Shown in pieces: positions 21,224 through 29,818 of a stretch of DNA of 64,000 nucleotides. Source of the stretch: Solimicrobium sp040544425 (lineage in GTDB: Bacteria; Pseudomonadota; Gammaproteobacteria; Burkholderiales; Burkholderiaceae_D). The notes beneath the pieces were generated by a model. It worked only from the letters and a program-made list of their open reading frames with translations. It had not been told where the DNA came from and made no database searches. The DNA lies in contig JBEONO010000009.1 of the NCBI GenBank assembly GCA_040544425.1, forward strand, positions 133,094-197,093, given 5' to 3'. The first letter of the stretch is position 1, and every line of letters begins with the position of its first letter. Position numbers and translations under genes: made by a program.

Positions 21224-22543
21224 TTATCCGCGTCCACGACTGCCGCTGCGGCGTGAGGCCAAAATGGGTGCCGGCCCGGAACGTGGTGGCGATGGTTTCC
21301 TGGTTGCCGCGGCTTCTGGTGTGCGTTTGGCGGCCGATGCCTGGCGCTGAGGCGGTTGGCTACGCAATTGGATTGGTTGCGGTTTTTCGTTCAGATCGGG
21401 TTCAAACCCAACCACTACTTCGCTGACGATCTTACGTTTAATAAATTTTTCGATGTCAGCCAACAGTTTCAGTTCATCCACGCAAACCAGTGAAACCGCT
21501 TCTCCTCCGGCACCGGCGCGTCCAGTGCGACCGATCCGATGGACATAATCTTCAGGCACGTTGGGCAAATCGTAGTTCACGACATGGGGCAGTTGGTCGA
21601 TATCGATACCGCGCGCGGCAATGTCGGTCGCAACCAGAACCTGGAGACTGCCATCCTTGAATTCGGCCAGGGCTTTGGTCCGGGCTGACTGGCTCTTGTT
21701 GCCATGGATCGCCATGCAGGTGATTTCCGCCTTGCCCAGTTGTTCAACCAGTTTGTTGGCGCCGTGTTTGGTGCGGGTGAACACCAGTACCTGGGTCCAT
21801 TTCAGGGATTTGATCAGGTGGGTGAGCAACATATGTTTGCCATTGCGATTGACCGGATGGATCTTTTGCGAGATCACCTCAACGGTTGAATTGCGCCGTG
21901 CCACTTCGATCATCGCCGGTGAATTGAGCAGCTTGTCTGCCAGTTCTTTGATTTCGTTGGAAAAGGTGGCCGAAAACAGCAGATTCTGACGCTTCGGTGG
22001 CAGCAGGGACAAAATCTTGCGGATGTCTTTGATGAAGCCCATATCCAGCATGCGATCCGCTTCATCGAGAACCAGAATTTTTATCTGGCTCAGGTCAATC
22101 GTGCCCTGGCCAATATGGTCCAACAAGCGTCCCGGCGTTGCCACCAAGGTATCGACGCCGCTTTTGAGCAGTTTGATTTGCGGGTTAATGCCGACACCAC
22201 CAAATATCACGCCAGAGGTCAGTGGCACATATTTACCATAGAGGCGCACGCTTTCTTCAACCTGGGCGGCCAGTTCGCGGGTGGGCGTCAGGATCAGCGC
22301 GCGGATCGGACGGCGGTTTGGGTTGGGAGGATTTTGTTTTGAAAACTCGAGCAGGCGCTGCAACAGCGGCAGCGCGAAACCTGCCGTCTTGCCGGTTCCG
22401 GTTTGCGCGCCGGCCAACAAATCTTTACCGGTCAGCACCGCAGGAATCGCCTGCAGCTGAATTGGTGTCGGGGTGGTGTAGCCTTGCTCAAGCACGGCAC
22501 GAAGTAATTCCTGGTCTAAACCAAGTTCTGAAAAAGTAGTCAT
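21224..22543 (-). CDS. rhlE: DEAD-box RNA helicase RhlE
   Basis: ATP-dependent RNA helicase of about 440 residues for RNA remodelling, ribosome assembly or decay. Start chosen at MTTFSELGL, the typical RhlE N terminus; an upstream in-frame Met at 22585 adds 14 unlikely residues. Motifs in order: Q motif (GYTTPTPIQ), I (AQTGTGKT), Ia (PTRELAAQ), II ([13 protein letters not shown]), III (SATF), IV-V ([12 protein letters not shown]) and VI ([10 protein letters not shown]). The C-terminal 70 residues are Pro/Arg/Ser-rich and end SGSRGRG, as is common for RhlE tails that bind RNA. It stands alone on the minus strand, downstream of the suhB terminator. Confidence 0.94.
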   Translation of the reverse strand: MTTFSELGLDQELLRAVLEQGYTTPTPIQLQAIPAVLTGKDLLAGAQTGTGKTAGFALPLLQRLLEFSKQNPPNPNRRPIRALILTPTRELAAQVEESVRLYGKYVPLTSGVIFGGVGINPQIKLLKSGVDTLVATPGRLLDHIGQGTIDLSQIKILVLDEADRMLDMGFIKDIRKILSLLPPKRQNLLFSATFSNEIKELADKLLNSPAMIEVARRNSTVEVISQKIHPVNRNGKHMLLTHLIKSLKWTQVLVFTRTKHGANKLVEQLGKAEITCMAIHGNKSQSARTKALAEFKDGSLQVLVATDIAARGIDIDQLPHVVNYDLPNVPEDYVHRIGRTGRAGAGGEAVSLVCVDELKLLADIEKFIKRKIVSEVVVGFEPDLNEKPQPIQLRSQPPQRQASAAKRTPEAAATRKPSPPRSGPAPILASRRSGSRGRG

Positions 22544-22610
22544 GATGAAATAGAAGTTTCTGGCGCTATGAAGTGGCAGCGCCAAGGATAAGTCGGATCA
22601 CAGTCGGATC

Positions 22611-22641
22611 AAAAAATAAGCGGCAACCGAGGTTGCCAGCT
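22611..22641 (-). terminator. Rho-independent terminator of suhB
   Basis: Read on the minus strand, a stem of about 10 bp with one bulge (AAGC/GCTT plus GGCAAC/GTTGCC, loop of four) is followed by a run of six T. It begins 12 bases past the suhB stop and separates suhB from rhlE. Confidence 0.85.
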
Positions 22642-22652
22642 TTTGCGTTGTG

Positions 22653-23444
22653 CTATGCGTAAGGTTTCAATACATTGATCATTTGAGCAAACACTTTTGG
22701 CGTTGCCGAGATAACGTCGCCCTTGTGCAGGTAATCAGATTCGCCTTCAAATGTGCCGGTGATCCCGCCCGCTTCAGTAACAAGCAGTGCGCCAGCTGCG
22801 ATATCCCAAGGCTTTAAGCCTTTTTCAAAGAATCCATCCAGGCGTCCACTGGCAACGTAGGCCAGATCCAGTGCTGCTGAGCCGGGGCGACGCAGTCCCT
22901 GGCATCTGCCCGACATGGCTTTGAACATCGGCAGGTAGTTGTCAATTTCAGCCTGATTGCGGAACGGGAAACCGGTTCCGATCAATGAGTCAGCAAGCTT
23001 GTCACGTTTGGTGACGCGAATTCGTTTGTCGTTCAGGAATGCACCGGCACCTTTGGTCGCTGCAAACAGTTCGTTGCGTGTCGGGTCGAATACTACCGCC
23101 TGAGTCAATGAACCGTTGTGTTGCAACGCGATTGATACACAATATTGTGGGAAGCCGTGCAAGAAATTGGTGGTTCCATCTAACGGATCGATGATCCAGA
23201 CAAATTCGCTTTTGTCAGTGAGATTGGCTGACGCGCCTGATTCTTCAGCCAGAATCGCGTGGCTGGGGTAGGCAGTGAGCAGTGTCTCAATAATTGCGGC
23301 CTCGGCAGCCTTGTCGACTTCAGAGACGAAGTCATTATGCTGTTTTTCAGTTGGTTCGATACGATCCAGGTCGAATGAGGCACGGTTAATAATTGTCGCG
23401 CCACGGCGCGCGGCTTTGATAGCCGTATTGAGCATAGGATGCAT
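22653..23444 (-). CDS. suhB: Inositol-1-monophosphatase family protein SuhB
   Basis: Mg2+-dependent phosphatase of 263 residues. In proteobacteria SuhB also joins the rRNA transcription antitermination complex. Metal-binding motifs are intact: AEESG, then [14 protein letters not shown], and near the C terminus [17 protein letters not shown]. The start [15 protein letters not shown] is the family's usual N terminus. It is transcribed divergently from trmJ, an arrangement common in beta- and gammaproteobacteria. A strong terminator lies just downstream. Nothing in the sequence departs from the family. Confidence 0.95.
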   Translation of the reverse strand: MHPMLNTAIKAARRGATIINRASFDLDRIEPTEKQHNDFVSEVDKAAEAAIIETLLTAYPSHAILAEESGASANLTDKSEFVWIIDPLDGTTNFLHGFPQYCVSIALQHNGSLTQAVVFDPTRNELFAATKGAGAFLNDKRIRVTKRDKLADSLIGTGFPFRNQAEIDNYLPMFKAMSGRCQGLRRPGSAALDLAYVASGRLDGFFEKGLKPWDIAAGALLVTEAGGITGTFEGESDYLHKGDVISATPKVFAQMINVLKPYA

Positions 23445-23663
23445 AGAATTTCCGTTAAAATGGCGCTACGTGCCTGTGTGATCTAACCGGGATCAGTTAA
23501 TGTTAGTCAACAGCTACGTAAAATTAAAGAGCAGTGTCACGATAAACTTTTAAGCTATCTGAAACACAAATTAGCCGCTATTCTACCCGAATTACCCTCT
23601 GACCTCAATTCGGCCACCTGATTGACCACGCAAGATGCCTTTTCTCCAGCCCGTTAAAGATTC

Positions 23664-24416
23664 ATGATCACAGCCAAATCCCCTTTTGAACTACTCCGTT
23701 TTGTTCTGGTCGAGACCAGCCACCCGGGAAATGTCGGTTCCGTTGCCCGAGCCATGAAGACCATGGGGTTTTCTCAATTATTTCTGGTCAACCCACGCCA
23801 CAGAGATGTGTTGACTCATCCTGAGACGATTGCACTGGCCAGCGGTGCCCAGGACGTTTTGGAGCATGCAGTGGTGGTGGATACGATCCAGGAAGCCTTG
23901 CAGGGATGTGAATTTGCCGCAGCCGTCAGCGCCAGGTTGCGCGAGTTTTCGCCACCAATTCTGAATCCACAAGAATTTGCGCAGCGCGTCTTGCGTTCGT
24001 CGCTGGAACCGAATCCGGCATGCGCGGCATTAATTTTGGGCAATGAGCGTGCAGGGCTACCCAATCAGCTGGTTGAAAAGTGTACGGTTCTGGTGAATAT
24101 TCCTGCCAATCCTGATTATTCTTCGCTCAATTTGGCTCAGGCTGTTCAAGTTTTGGCATATGTGTGTCGTTACGAATGGTTGATCGGACCAAAGACGGCT
24201 GAAAAGGTTGGATTTAAAGGGACCAACGCCAATGTTGCCGAGATCGATGCGATGTTTGAACATCTTGAGCAAGGACTGGTTGCAATTAACTTTATCGATC
24301 CGGCCAGCCCCAAAAAACTGATGTCAAGGTTGAAACGCTTATTTGCTAGGACGCAACTAGAAGTCGAGGAAGTCAATATAATGCGTGGGATAGCGAAAAA
24401 AATGTTGGACAAATAA
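23664..24416 (+). CDS. trmJ: tRNA (cytidine/uridine-32-2'-O)-methyltransferase TrmJ
   Basis: SPOUT-class methyltransferase that modifies the 2'-OH of residue 32 in the tRNA anticodon loop, using SAM. The 250-residue length fits. Motifs: FVLVETSHPGNVGSVARAMK near the N terminus (motif 1), LILGNERAGLPNQ (motif 2) and IPANPDYSSLNLAQAVQVLA (motif 3, the knot). A C-terminal helical extension ends RGIAKKMLDK. It is divergent from suhB. The ATG at 23664 gives the standard N terminus. Confidence 0.95.
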   Translation: MITAKSPFELLRFVLVETSHPGNVGSVARAMKTMGFSQLFLVNPRHRDVLTHPETIALASGAQDVLEHAVVVDTIQEALQGCEFAAAVSARLREFSPPILNPQEFAQRVLRSSLEPNPACAALILGNERAGLPNQLVEKCTVLVNIPANPDYSSLNLAQAVQVLAYVCRYEWLIGPKTAEKVGFKGTNANVAEIDAMFEHLEQGLVAINFIDPASPKKLMSRLKRLFARTQLEVEEVNIMRGIAKKMLDK

Positions 24417-24699
24417 GGTTGGTGAGTAAATAATATTAACCAATAGCAAATGATTACTGGATGTTAATAATTTTATTTTTTTATTATAAGTCAACAAATG
24501 TGTAATCATTGGTTACAGCAACACGAATTGCAGCATTAAATCGGTCTTAAATTAACAAGTTTTCATATTTTTTTAAAAATCAAACCTGGTCACTGGAATT
24601 AGGTGGGTCGCCGCAAAACCAGGTGACTGGTATTTAATTTTGATTTTTATCGAAAAATTTACTAAATTCCAAGTAATTAAAACAGGCGTGCAGCAGGAG

Positions 24700-26625
24700 A
24701 TGATTATTATTCAGTTCAGACGCCACTTTGCATTAAGCATGGTTAGCCTTGCATGTTTGACGTTATGCTATCGAAGCGCTTTTGCTATTGGATTTGGCGA
24801 CGCAACAGTGCGTTCAAACTTAGGTGATTTTCTTCGGGTACAGGTTCCGTTAAATGGCGCATCCCAGGATATTTTGGTGCCAAGCTGCGTCAAACCTAAA
24901 ATCGAGACTCTGGATGGTGAGCTGATTGATATCCCGAGAGTTGATTTGGTTCTACCCTCACAGCCCAACCAGCCGGTTTACATTAATCTGGTTTCCAAAA
25001 AAGTGATGGTCGAGCCAGCGGTTAAATTTACCATTGCCATGGCTTGCGGCAATGCTGTTCAACGCCAATATTCCTTGCTGTTGGATTTTGAAGATTCCCC
25101 GACCGTGGCTCCGGCCAGGCTTGCTGCGCTAAGTATGCCGGATACGCAGATCAAGGCGATTGATTCAAATGACAATGCCGGGAGTAGACATGGTCAGAGT
25201 CCTGACTCTGCTGCCAACTCCAACACATCATCGAAGAAAAGTCATCGGCCCCGGTCAGAATCCGGATCACCAAAGCGCAAACTGGATGCTGAATATCCGA
25301 CCTCAGCCGCACCGACCTCGAAGCAAAATCGAAATCAGCAGGTAAAAGGCAAGGATGTCTTGAAGGTAAGCAGCGAAGACAGTCTGCTGGATGCCGGATT
25401 GAAGATGTCGCCAATGCTTAGCGACCCGACTTCGAAGACCGCAGATCAACAAAGAATCGCAGAAAATCAACGAGCCCAGGCTGAGTTTGCAGCGGTTCTG
25501 CGCGGCGAAGATCCTGCGACCGTAACGCAGACAGACATCAAAAACGAACAGTTAAAAAACAAGAAGTTGCAAGCTGAGCTGAACAATATCAAGCAGCAAG
25601 ATGCAGTCAGGGCTGAAAAGGAAAAAAATACCTCTCCGCTGGTAATGGGCTTGATCGCAGCGGTTACTGCATTATTTCTGGCATTGGTTGGATTGGTCGT
25701 CGTCGCTGTCAATCGATCGCGCAAGAATAAAGATCACACGTGGTGGGATAGTTCTGCGGAACAGAAGCAGAATGTCGTTGATATCGTGGACTACCTTCAA
25801 ACTACGGCAGAAAAGGGCAATCTTGATCCTGGCCCGATCACCGCGACGCGCATGCCACCAACCGAGTCGGGTATCAGAGAAGAGACAGTGCAGGCTGCAA
25901 TCAATCAAGAAGAACCGTCGCCGAAATTCAAGCGGATGGGCTTGCCGGCATTGGAAGATACCAATAGCAGTACGTTCAATTTTTTCGGCAACCGCGGACA
26001 ATCGATCCATATCGAAGAAATTTCCGACATCACTCAGGAAGCCGAATTCTGGATGTCGGTCAACGATCCGCATCGGGCCATTGAAATTTTGGAACCGCAA
26101 AGCCGCGATGAAAATCCATCGACTCCAATAACCTGGTTATATTTGCTGGACTTGTATCGCCTGGTTGGTGATGAAGACAACTATAAAGATTTGCGACAAC
26201 GATTCAAATTCAAATTCAACGCGAAAATTCCTAATTTTCACGAGGAAATTGTGCCTGGATCTGCGCGCAATTTTGAAGACTTTCCCCATTTGGTTTCTAA
26301 CTGCTGTGCGTTGTGGAATACCGATGATATTGTTGCTTATCTCGAATCGTTGCTGGTGGATGACCGCGAGGGAGAGCGCGTCGGATTCGATTTGCCGGTG
26401 TACCGCGATATCTTATTTTTGCTGTCAATCTGTGCTGAATTGAGGCGCACGAAACATCAGGCGTTACCGAAGGAAGATCCGCAAAACCTGGGAACTTTGG
26501 ACAGTTCAGACGGATTGATTGTTCCAGAACCGACAAAAAAAGTGGGTTTGGAGTCGGATGAGTACTCAAACTCGTTGAATTTTGATCTGCTCGACTTTAA
26601 ATCCGTTGGTCAAAATAAAAAATAG
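24700..26625 (+). CDS. FimV-like inner-membrane protein without a LysM motif
   Basis: About 641 residues. A signal peptide (ALSMVSLACLTLCYRSAFA) precedes GFGDATVRSNLGDFLRVQVPL, which resembles the N-terminal domain of FimV/HubP (GLG-x-hydrophobic, S-x-LGqpL). A polar low-complexity linker follows, then a coiled-coil segment (QLKNKKLQAELNNIKQQ), one membrane helix (PLVMGLIAAVTALFLALVGL) and a cytoplasmic part with a FimV-type TPR-like end (EFWMSVNDPHRAIEIL, WLYLLDLYRLVGDEDNYKDL). FimV proteins organise cell poles and type IV pili. I cannot find the LysM motif usual in full FimV. The start is uncertain: ATG 24700 follows CAGGAG very closely; a TTG at 24640 or ATG at 24739 are alternatives. Confidence 0.75.
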   Translation: MIIIQFRRHFALSMVSLACLTLCYRSAFAIGFGDATVRSNLGDFLRVQVPLNGASQDILVPSCVKPKIETLDGELIDIPRVDLVLPSQPNQPVYINLVSKKVMVEPAVKFTIAMACGNAVQRQYSLLLDFEDSPTVAPARLAALSMPDTQIKAIDSNDNAGSRHGQSPDSAANSNTSSKKSHRPRSESGSPKRKLDAEYPTSAAPTSKQNRNQQVKGKDVLKVSSEDSLLDAGLKMSPMLSDPTSKTADQQRIAENQRAQAEFAAVLRGEDPATVTQTDIKNEQLKNKKLQAELNNIKQQDAVRAEKEKNTSPLVMGLIAAVTALFLALVGLVVVAVNRSRKNKDHTWWDSSAEQKQNVVDIVDYLQTTAEKGNLDPGPITATRMPPTESGIREETVQAAINQEEPSPKFKRMGLPALEDTNSSTFNFFGNRGQSIHIEEISDITQEAEFWMSVNDPHRAIEILEPQSRDENPSTPITWLYLLDLYRLVGDEDNYKDLRQRFKFKFNAKIPNFHEEIVPGSARNFEDFPHLVSNCCALWNTDDIVAYLESLLVDDREGERVGFDLPVYRDILFLLSICAELRRTKHQALPKEDPQNLGTLDSSDGLIVPEPTKKVGLESDEYSNSLNFDLLDFKSVGQNKK

Positions 26626-26627
26626 AT

Positions 26628-27431
26628 TTAAATCGCGCGCCGCATCTTTTCGATCTTGTAGGTTTTTTCCACTTTAGGCGGCTTGGCCAGTTTAACGATG
26701 GCCATCGTGCAATTATCGCCACGGCCATGCGAGCGTTCGCGAGCTTTGTTGATTAACATTTCTGCAGCTATGCGGGGCGTGTTGGCTGAAATCACCGCGC
26801 CCAATTCCCGGTCTGTAAAGTAGTGCCACAGGCCGTCCGAGCACAGCAGGAATGAGTCATTGGGTTTGAGATCATCATATTCGCTGATCGTAATAAATGG
26901 CTGTGCCGAGCTTGACCCCAATACATTCACCAAAATATTGGACAGTGTGTGATTTTTTGCCTCGTCGGCTGTGATCTTGTTTTCCGAAACCAGTTTTTCG
27001 ACATATGAGTGGTCGATAGTTCGCTCAACCAAATTGGGGCCGGAAAATCGGTACAGACGCGAATCACCGACATGCGCCCACACTGCGCGTTTGTTTGGCG
27101 TGATGATTAAGATAACTACAGTACTGTGTGGTTCTTTTTCGGCAGAGATTCCTGACAGCTGAATCACCGTGTGAGATTCTTGAACAATTTTTTCTATGAT
27201 GGCCACGACATCATCGTCGCTGCCAAATTCTTCAAACAACTGTTGTGCACTGCGAATTACTTGTTCAGCAGCTAACGCGCCGCCACTTTTGCCACCCATA
27301 CCATCGGCTAACACCGCCATCATGTAGCCTGGAGCTTTCGGCGCGGCAAACAAAGCGGCGCGATCCTGTTGTTCCTTGCGGTCACCTAGATGTTGGCCAG
27401 TTCCAGCTTCAATTTTATATTGTTGGCTCAT
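26628..27431 (-). CDS. PP2C-family serine/threonine protein phosphatase
   Basis: Metal-dependent phosphatase of 267 residues (PppA/Stp type). PP2C motifs: RKEQQDRAALF near the N terminus, LADGMGGKSGG with the metal-binding Asp-Gly, AHVGDSRLYRF, IDHSYVEKLV, LLCSDGLWHYFTDRE and GDNCTMAIVKL. Start chosen at MSQQYKIEAG, which matches the family; an in-frame codon at 27473 adds 14 residues. No kinase lies adjacent, so its substrate is unknown. It converges on the FimV-like gene with two bases between stop codons and is divergent from the DUF465 gene. Confidence 0.9.
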   Translation of the reverse strand: MSQQYKIEAGTGQHLGDRKEQQDRAALFAAPKAPGYMMAVLADGMGGKSGGALAAEQVIRSAQQLFEEFGSDDDVVAIIEKIVQESHTVIQLSGISAEKEPHSTVVILIITPNKRAVWAHVGDSRLYRFSGPNLVERTIDHSYVEKLVSENKITADEAKNHTLSNILVNVLGSSSAQPFITISEYDDLKPNDSFLLCSDGLWHYFTDRELGAVISANTPRIAAEMLINKARERSHGRGDNCTMAIVKLAKPPKVEKTYKIEKMRRAI

Positions 27432-27528
27432 AACTCTGCTTAGATTAAACTTATATACTGTGCTGACAGGCACGGTAAATTATTACATGTAATCGCCGAC
27501 ATATCATTAACTTTCTCCAAAGTAATCT

Positions 27529-27729
27529 ATGAGTGACCACACTGAGATACAAAAACGCATCACCATGCTGGCTGTAGAGCATCGCGACCTGGATGTTGTG
27601 ATCGAGGCTTTAATAGTAGCGGGTCATACCGATGAATTACAGCTCCAACGACTAAAAAAACGTAAGCTTCAGTTAAAAGATCATATTAAGCTGTTACAAA
27701 TGCAGTTGATTCCCGATGTGCCGGCTTAG
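27529..27729 (+). CDS. DUF465 (YdcH-type) small coiled-coil protein
   Basis: 66 residues: an N-terminal helix (EIQKRITMLAVEHRDLDVVIEAL), a short turn, and a basic second helix (LQRLKKRKLQLKDHIKLL) that ends shortly before the stop. This is the usual DUF465 architecture of a helical hairpin with EHRDLD and LKKRKL-x-LKDHI motifs. The role of the family is unknown. It is 42 bases upstream of the helicase gene and may share its transcript. Confidence 0.85.
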   Translation: MSDHTEIQKRITMLAVEHRDLDVVIEALIVAGHTDELQLQRLKKRKLQLKDHIKLLQMQLIPDVPA

Positions 27730-27771
27730 TAAATCCGATTTTCCATTTATAAACTAACAAAAAAGTAGATT

Positions 27772-29799
27772 TTGGCTGACAATTCTTCCCCCACAAGTTC
27801 CCATGCCCCAAGCACAGATATTCACCAACATGATGCAGATATTGAAAGGCTGTTCAGTCAGGCCGGGCAGTTAGGGACCGCTGTTACGAGTTATCGGCCA
27901 CGTCAGGCACAGATTGATATGGCCAAAGCGGTGGCACAAGCCATTGCCGGGCAAACCACATTGATTGCCGAAGCCGGTACCGGCACCGGCAAGACTTTCG
28001 CGTATCTGGCACCGGCATTGCTCTGGGGCGGTAAGGTGATTATCTCAACGGGTACCAAAAATTTGCAGGATCAGTTGTTCTTGCGCGATATCCCGGCGGT
28101 CCGGCTGGCCTTGGGCGCGCCGGTCTCGGTGGCACTTCTGAAGGGACGTGCCAATTACGTCTGCCATTTTCATCTGGAACGAACCCTGCAAAACGGTCGA
28201 TTGACTTCACGCGAAGACGTTGGCTACCTGCGCGAGATATCCCGTTTTATCAAGATGACGAATACCGGAGATAAATCGGAACTTTCACAAATCCCTGAAT
28301 CGGCCCTGATCTGGAATTTGGTCACTTCAACCAAAGAAAACTGCCTGGGTTCCGAGTGCCAGTACTATCAGGACTGTTTTGTAATGAAAGCCAGGAAGGA
28401 AGCGCAAAAAGCCGATGTCGTGGTCGTGAATCACCATCTGTTCTTTGCCGATGTCGCGTTAAAGGATACCGGGATTGCAGAATTGCTGCCCTCTGCCAAC
28501 ACCGTGATCTTCGACGAAGCGCATCAACTTCCCGATACCGCCACCTTATTTTTTGGTGAGACGGTGTCCACTTCACAAATTCTTGAGCTGTGCCGAGACG
28601 TGCTGGCAGAAGGACTGTCGCATGCGCGCGATGGCGCGGAGTGGGCCAAGTTGGTGGTTCCCGTTGAAAAGGCAGCACGCGATCTGCGTCTGTGTTTCCC
28701 GGCTGAGCAAGTGAAGTTTTCATTGCCGCAAATTGCTCCTTCCAGCGATTTTTTTCCGGCTCTGGAAACATTGAAAGAACATTTGCAAACCTTGCTGTCG
28801 ACCTTGGAAAAGCAGGCGGAGCGCGCCGAGACTATTGAGCAATGTCGCCTGCGTGCGTTGGCCTTGCTGGATCAACTCAAGTCATGGGGCAAGGCGTCAA
28901 CGACCAAATCAGAATTGATCGATCAGGAATGCGTGTTGTGGGTTGAGGCGTTTTCGAGTTCCCTGCAATTGCATCGCACCCCATTGTCGATCGCTCCAAT
29001 TTTTAACAAGCAGCGCGAAGAAGCAGCCCGCAGCTGGATCTTTACCTCGGCAACGCTTGCAGTAAAAAATGACTTTTCACATTACACGGCGCAAATGGGG
29101 CTGGCCGATGAAAAAGCGGTGACCTGGCCCAGCCCTTTTGATTATCCGAATCAGGGATTGCTCTATATTCCACAAGGAATGCCGGAACCGCGTGCAGCGG
29201 ATTACTCCGATGCGGTGATCAATGCGGCGCTCCCCGTGATCATTGCGTCGGGCGGACGGGCATTCTTGCTGTGCACCACGCTGCGCGCCGTGAAGCACAG
29301 TGCACAACGGTTGCGCGAAGAATTTGAACAACGCAAGTTGCCGTTCGCACTGTTTGTGCAAGGCGAATCGGGGCGCACTGAGTTGCTTGAACAATTCCGT
29401 CGCTCCGGCAATGGAATTCTGATTGGCAGCCAAAGTTTTTGGGAAGGGATAGACGTGCGGGGTGAAGCGTTATCACTGGTGGTGATTGATAAGTTACCGT
29501 TTGCGCCGCCCGATGATCCAGTGCTGTCGGCCCGAATTAACGCGATGGAAAAGCAGGGTCGCAATGGTTTTGTGCATCATCAACTGCCTGAGGCGATTAT
29601 CAATTTAAAGCAGGGAGCAGGGCGGTTGATACGCGATGAAACGGACCGCGGTGTATTAATGCTGTGTGATCCGCGCATACTTTCCAAACCATACGGCGCG
29701 CGGGTCTGGCAAAGCATGCCGCCGTTCACCCGGACGCGGGAATTAAAAGTAGTTGAAGATTTTTTTCAGTCATTAAAAACACAGCAAAATCTGGCCTGA
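27772..29799 (+). CDS. DinG/YoaA-type ATP-dependent DNA helicase
   Basis: Superfamily 2 XPD-like helicase of 675 residues. Motif I is AEAGTGTGKTFAYL, motif Ia STGTKNLQDQLF, motif II FDEAHQLPD; C-terminal motifs are SQSFWEGIDVRGEALSLV and LKQGAGRLIRDETDRGVL. Cysteines at VCHFHLERT and CLGSECQYYQDCF, between motifs I and II, are placed to hold a [4Fe-4S] cluster as in DinG, YoaA and XPD. Such helicases act in replication repair and R-loop removal. The start is TTG; no better in-frame ATG exists before motif I. YoaA versus DinG is not resolved. Confidence 0.92.
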   Translation: MADNSSPTSSHAPSTDIHQHDADIERLFSQAGQLGTAVTSYRPRQAQIDMAKAVAQAIAGQTTLIAEAGTGTGKTFAYLAPALLWGGKVIISTGTKNLQDQLFLRDIPAVRLALGAPVSVALLKGRANYVCHFHLERTLQNGRLTSREDVGYLREISRFIKMTNTGDKSELSQIPESALIWNLVTSTKENCLGSECQYYQDCFVMKARKEAQKADVVVVNHHLFFADVALKDTGIAELLPSANTVIFDEAHQLPDTATLFFGETVSTSQILELCRDVLAEGLSHARDGAEWAKLVVPVEKAARDLRLCFPAEQVKFSLPQIAPSSDFFPALETLKEHLQTLLSTLEKQAERAETIEQCRLRALALLDQLKSWGKASTTKSELIDQECVLWVEAFSSSLQLHRTPLSIAPIFNKQREEAARSWIFTSATLAVKNDFSHYTAQMGLADEKAVTWPSPFDYPNQGLLYIPQGMPEPRAADYSDAVINAALPVIIASGGRAFLLCTTLRAVKHSAQRLREEFEQRKLPFALFVQGESGRTELLEQFRRSGNGILIGSQSFWEGIDVRGEALSLVVIDKLPFAPPDDPVLSARINAMEKQGRNGFVHHQLPEAIINLKQGAGRLIRDETDRGVLMLCDPRILSKPYGARVWQSMPPFTRTRELKVVEDFFQSLKTQQNLA

Positions 29800-29818
29800 C
29801 AAACTTGAGGAGATCACT

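Noticed and set aside
24447..24525. Inverted AATGATTAC / GTAATCATT pair in the gap before the FimV-like gene
   Set aside because: Short arms with a long spacer in very AT-rich sequence; expected by chance.
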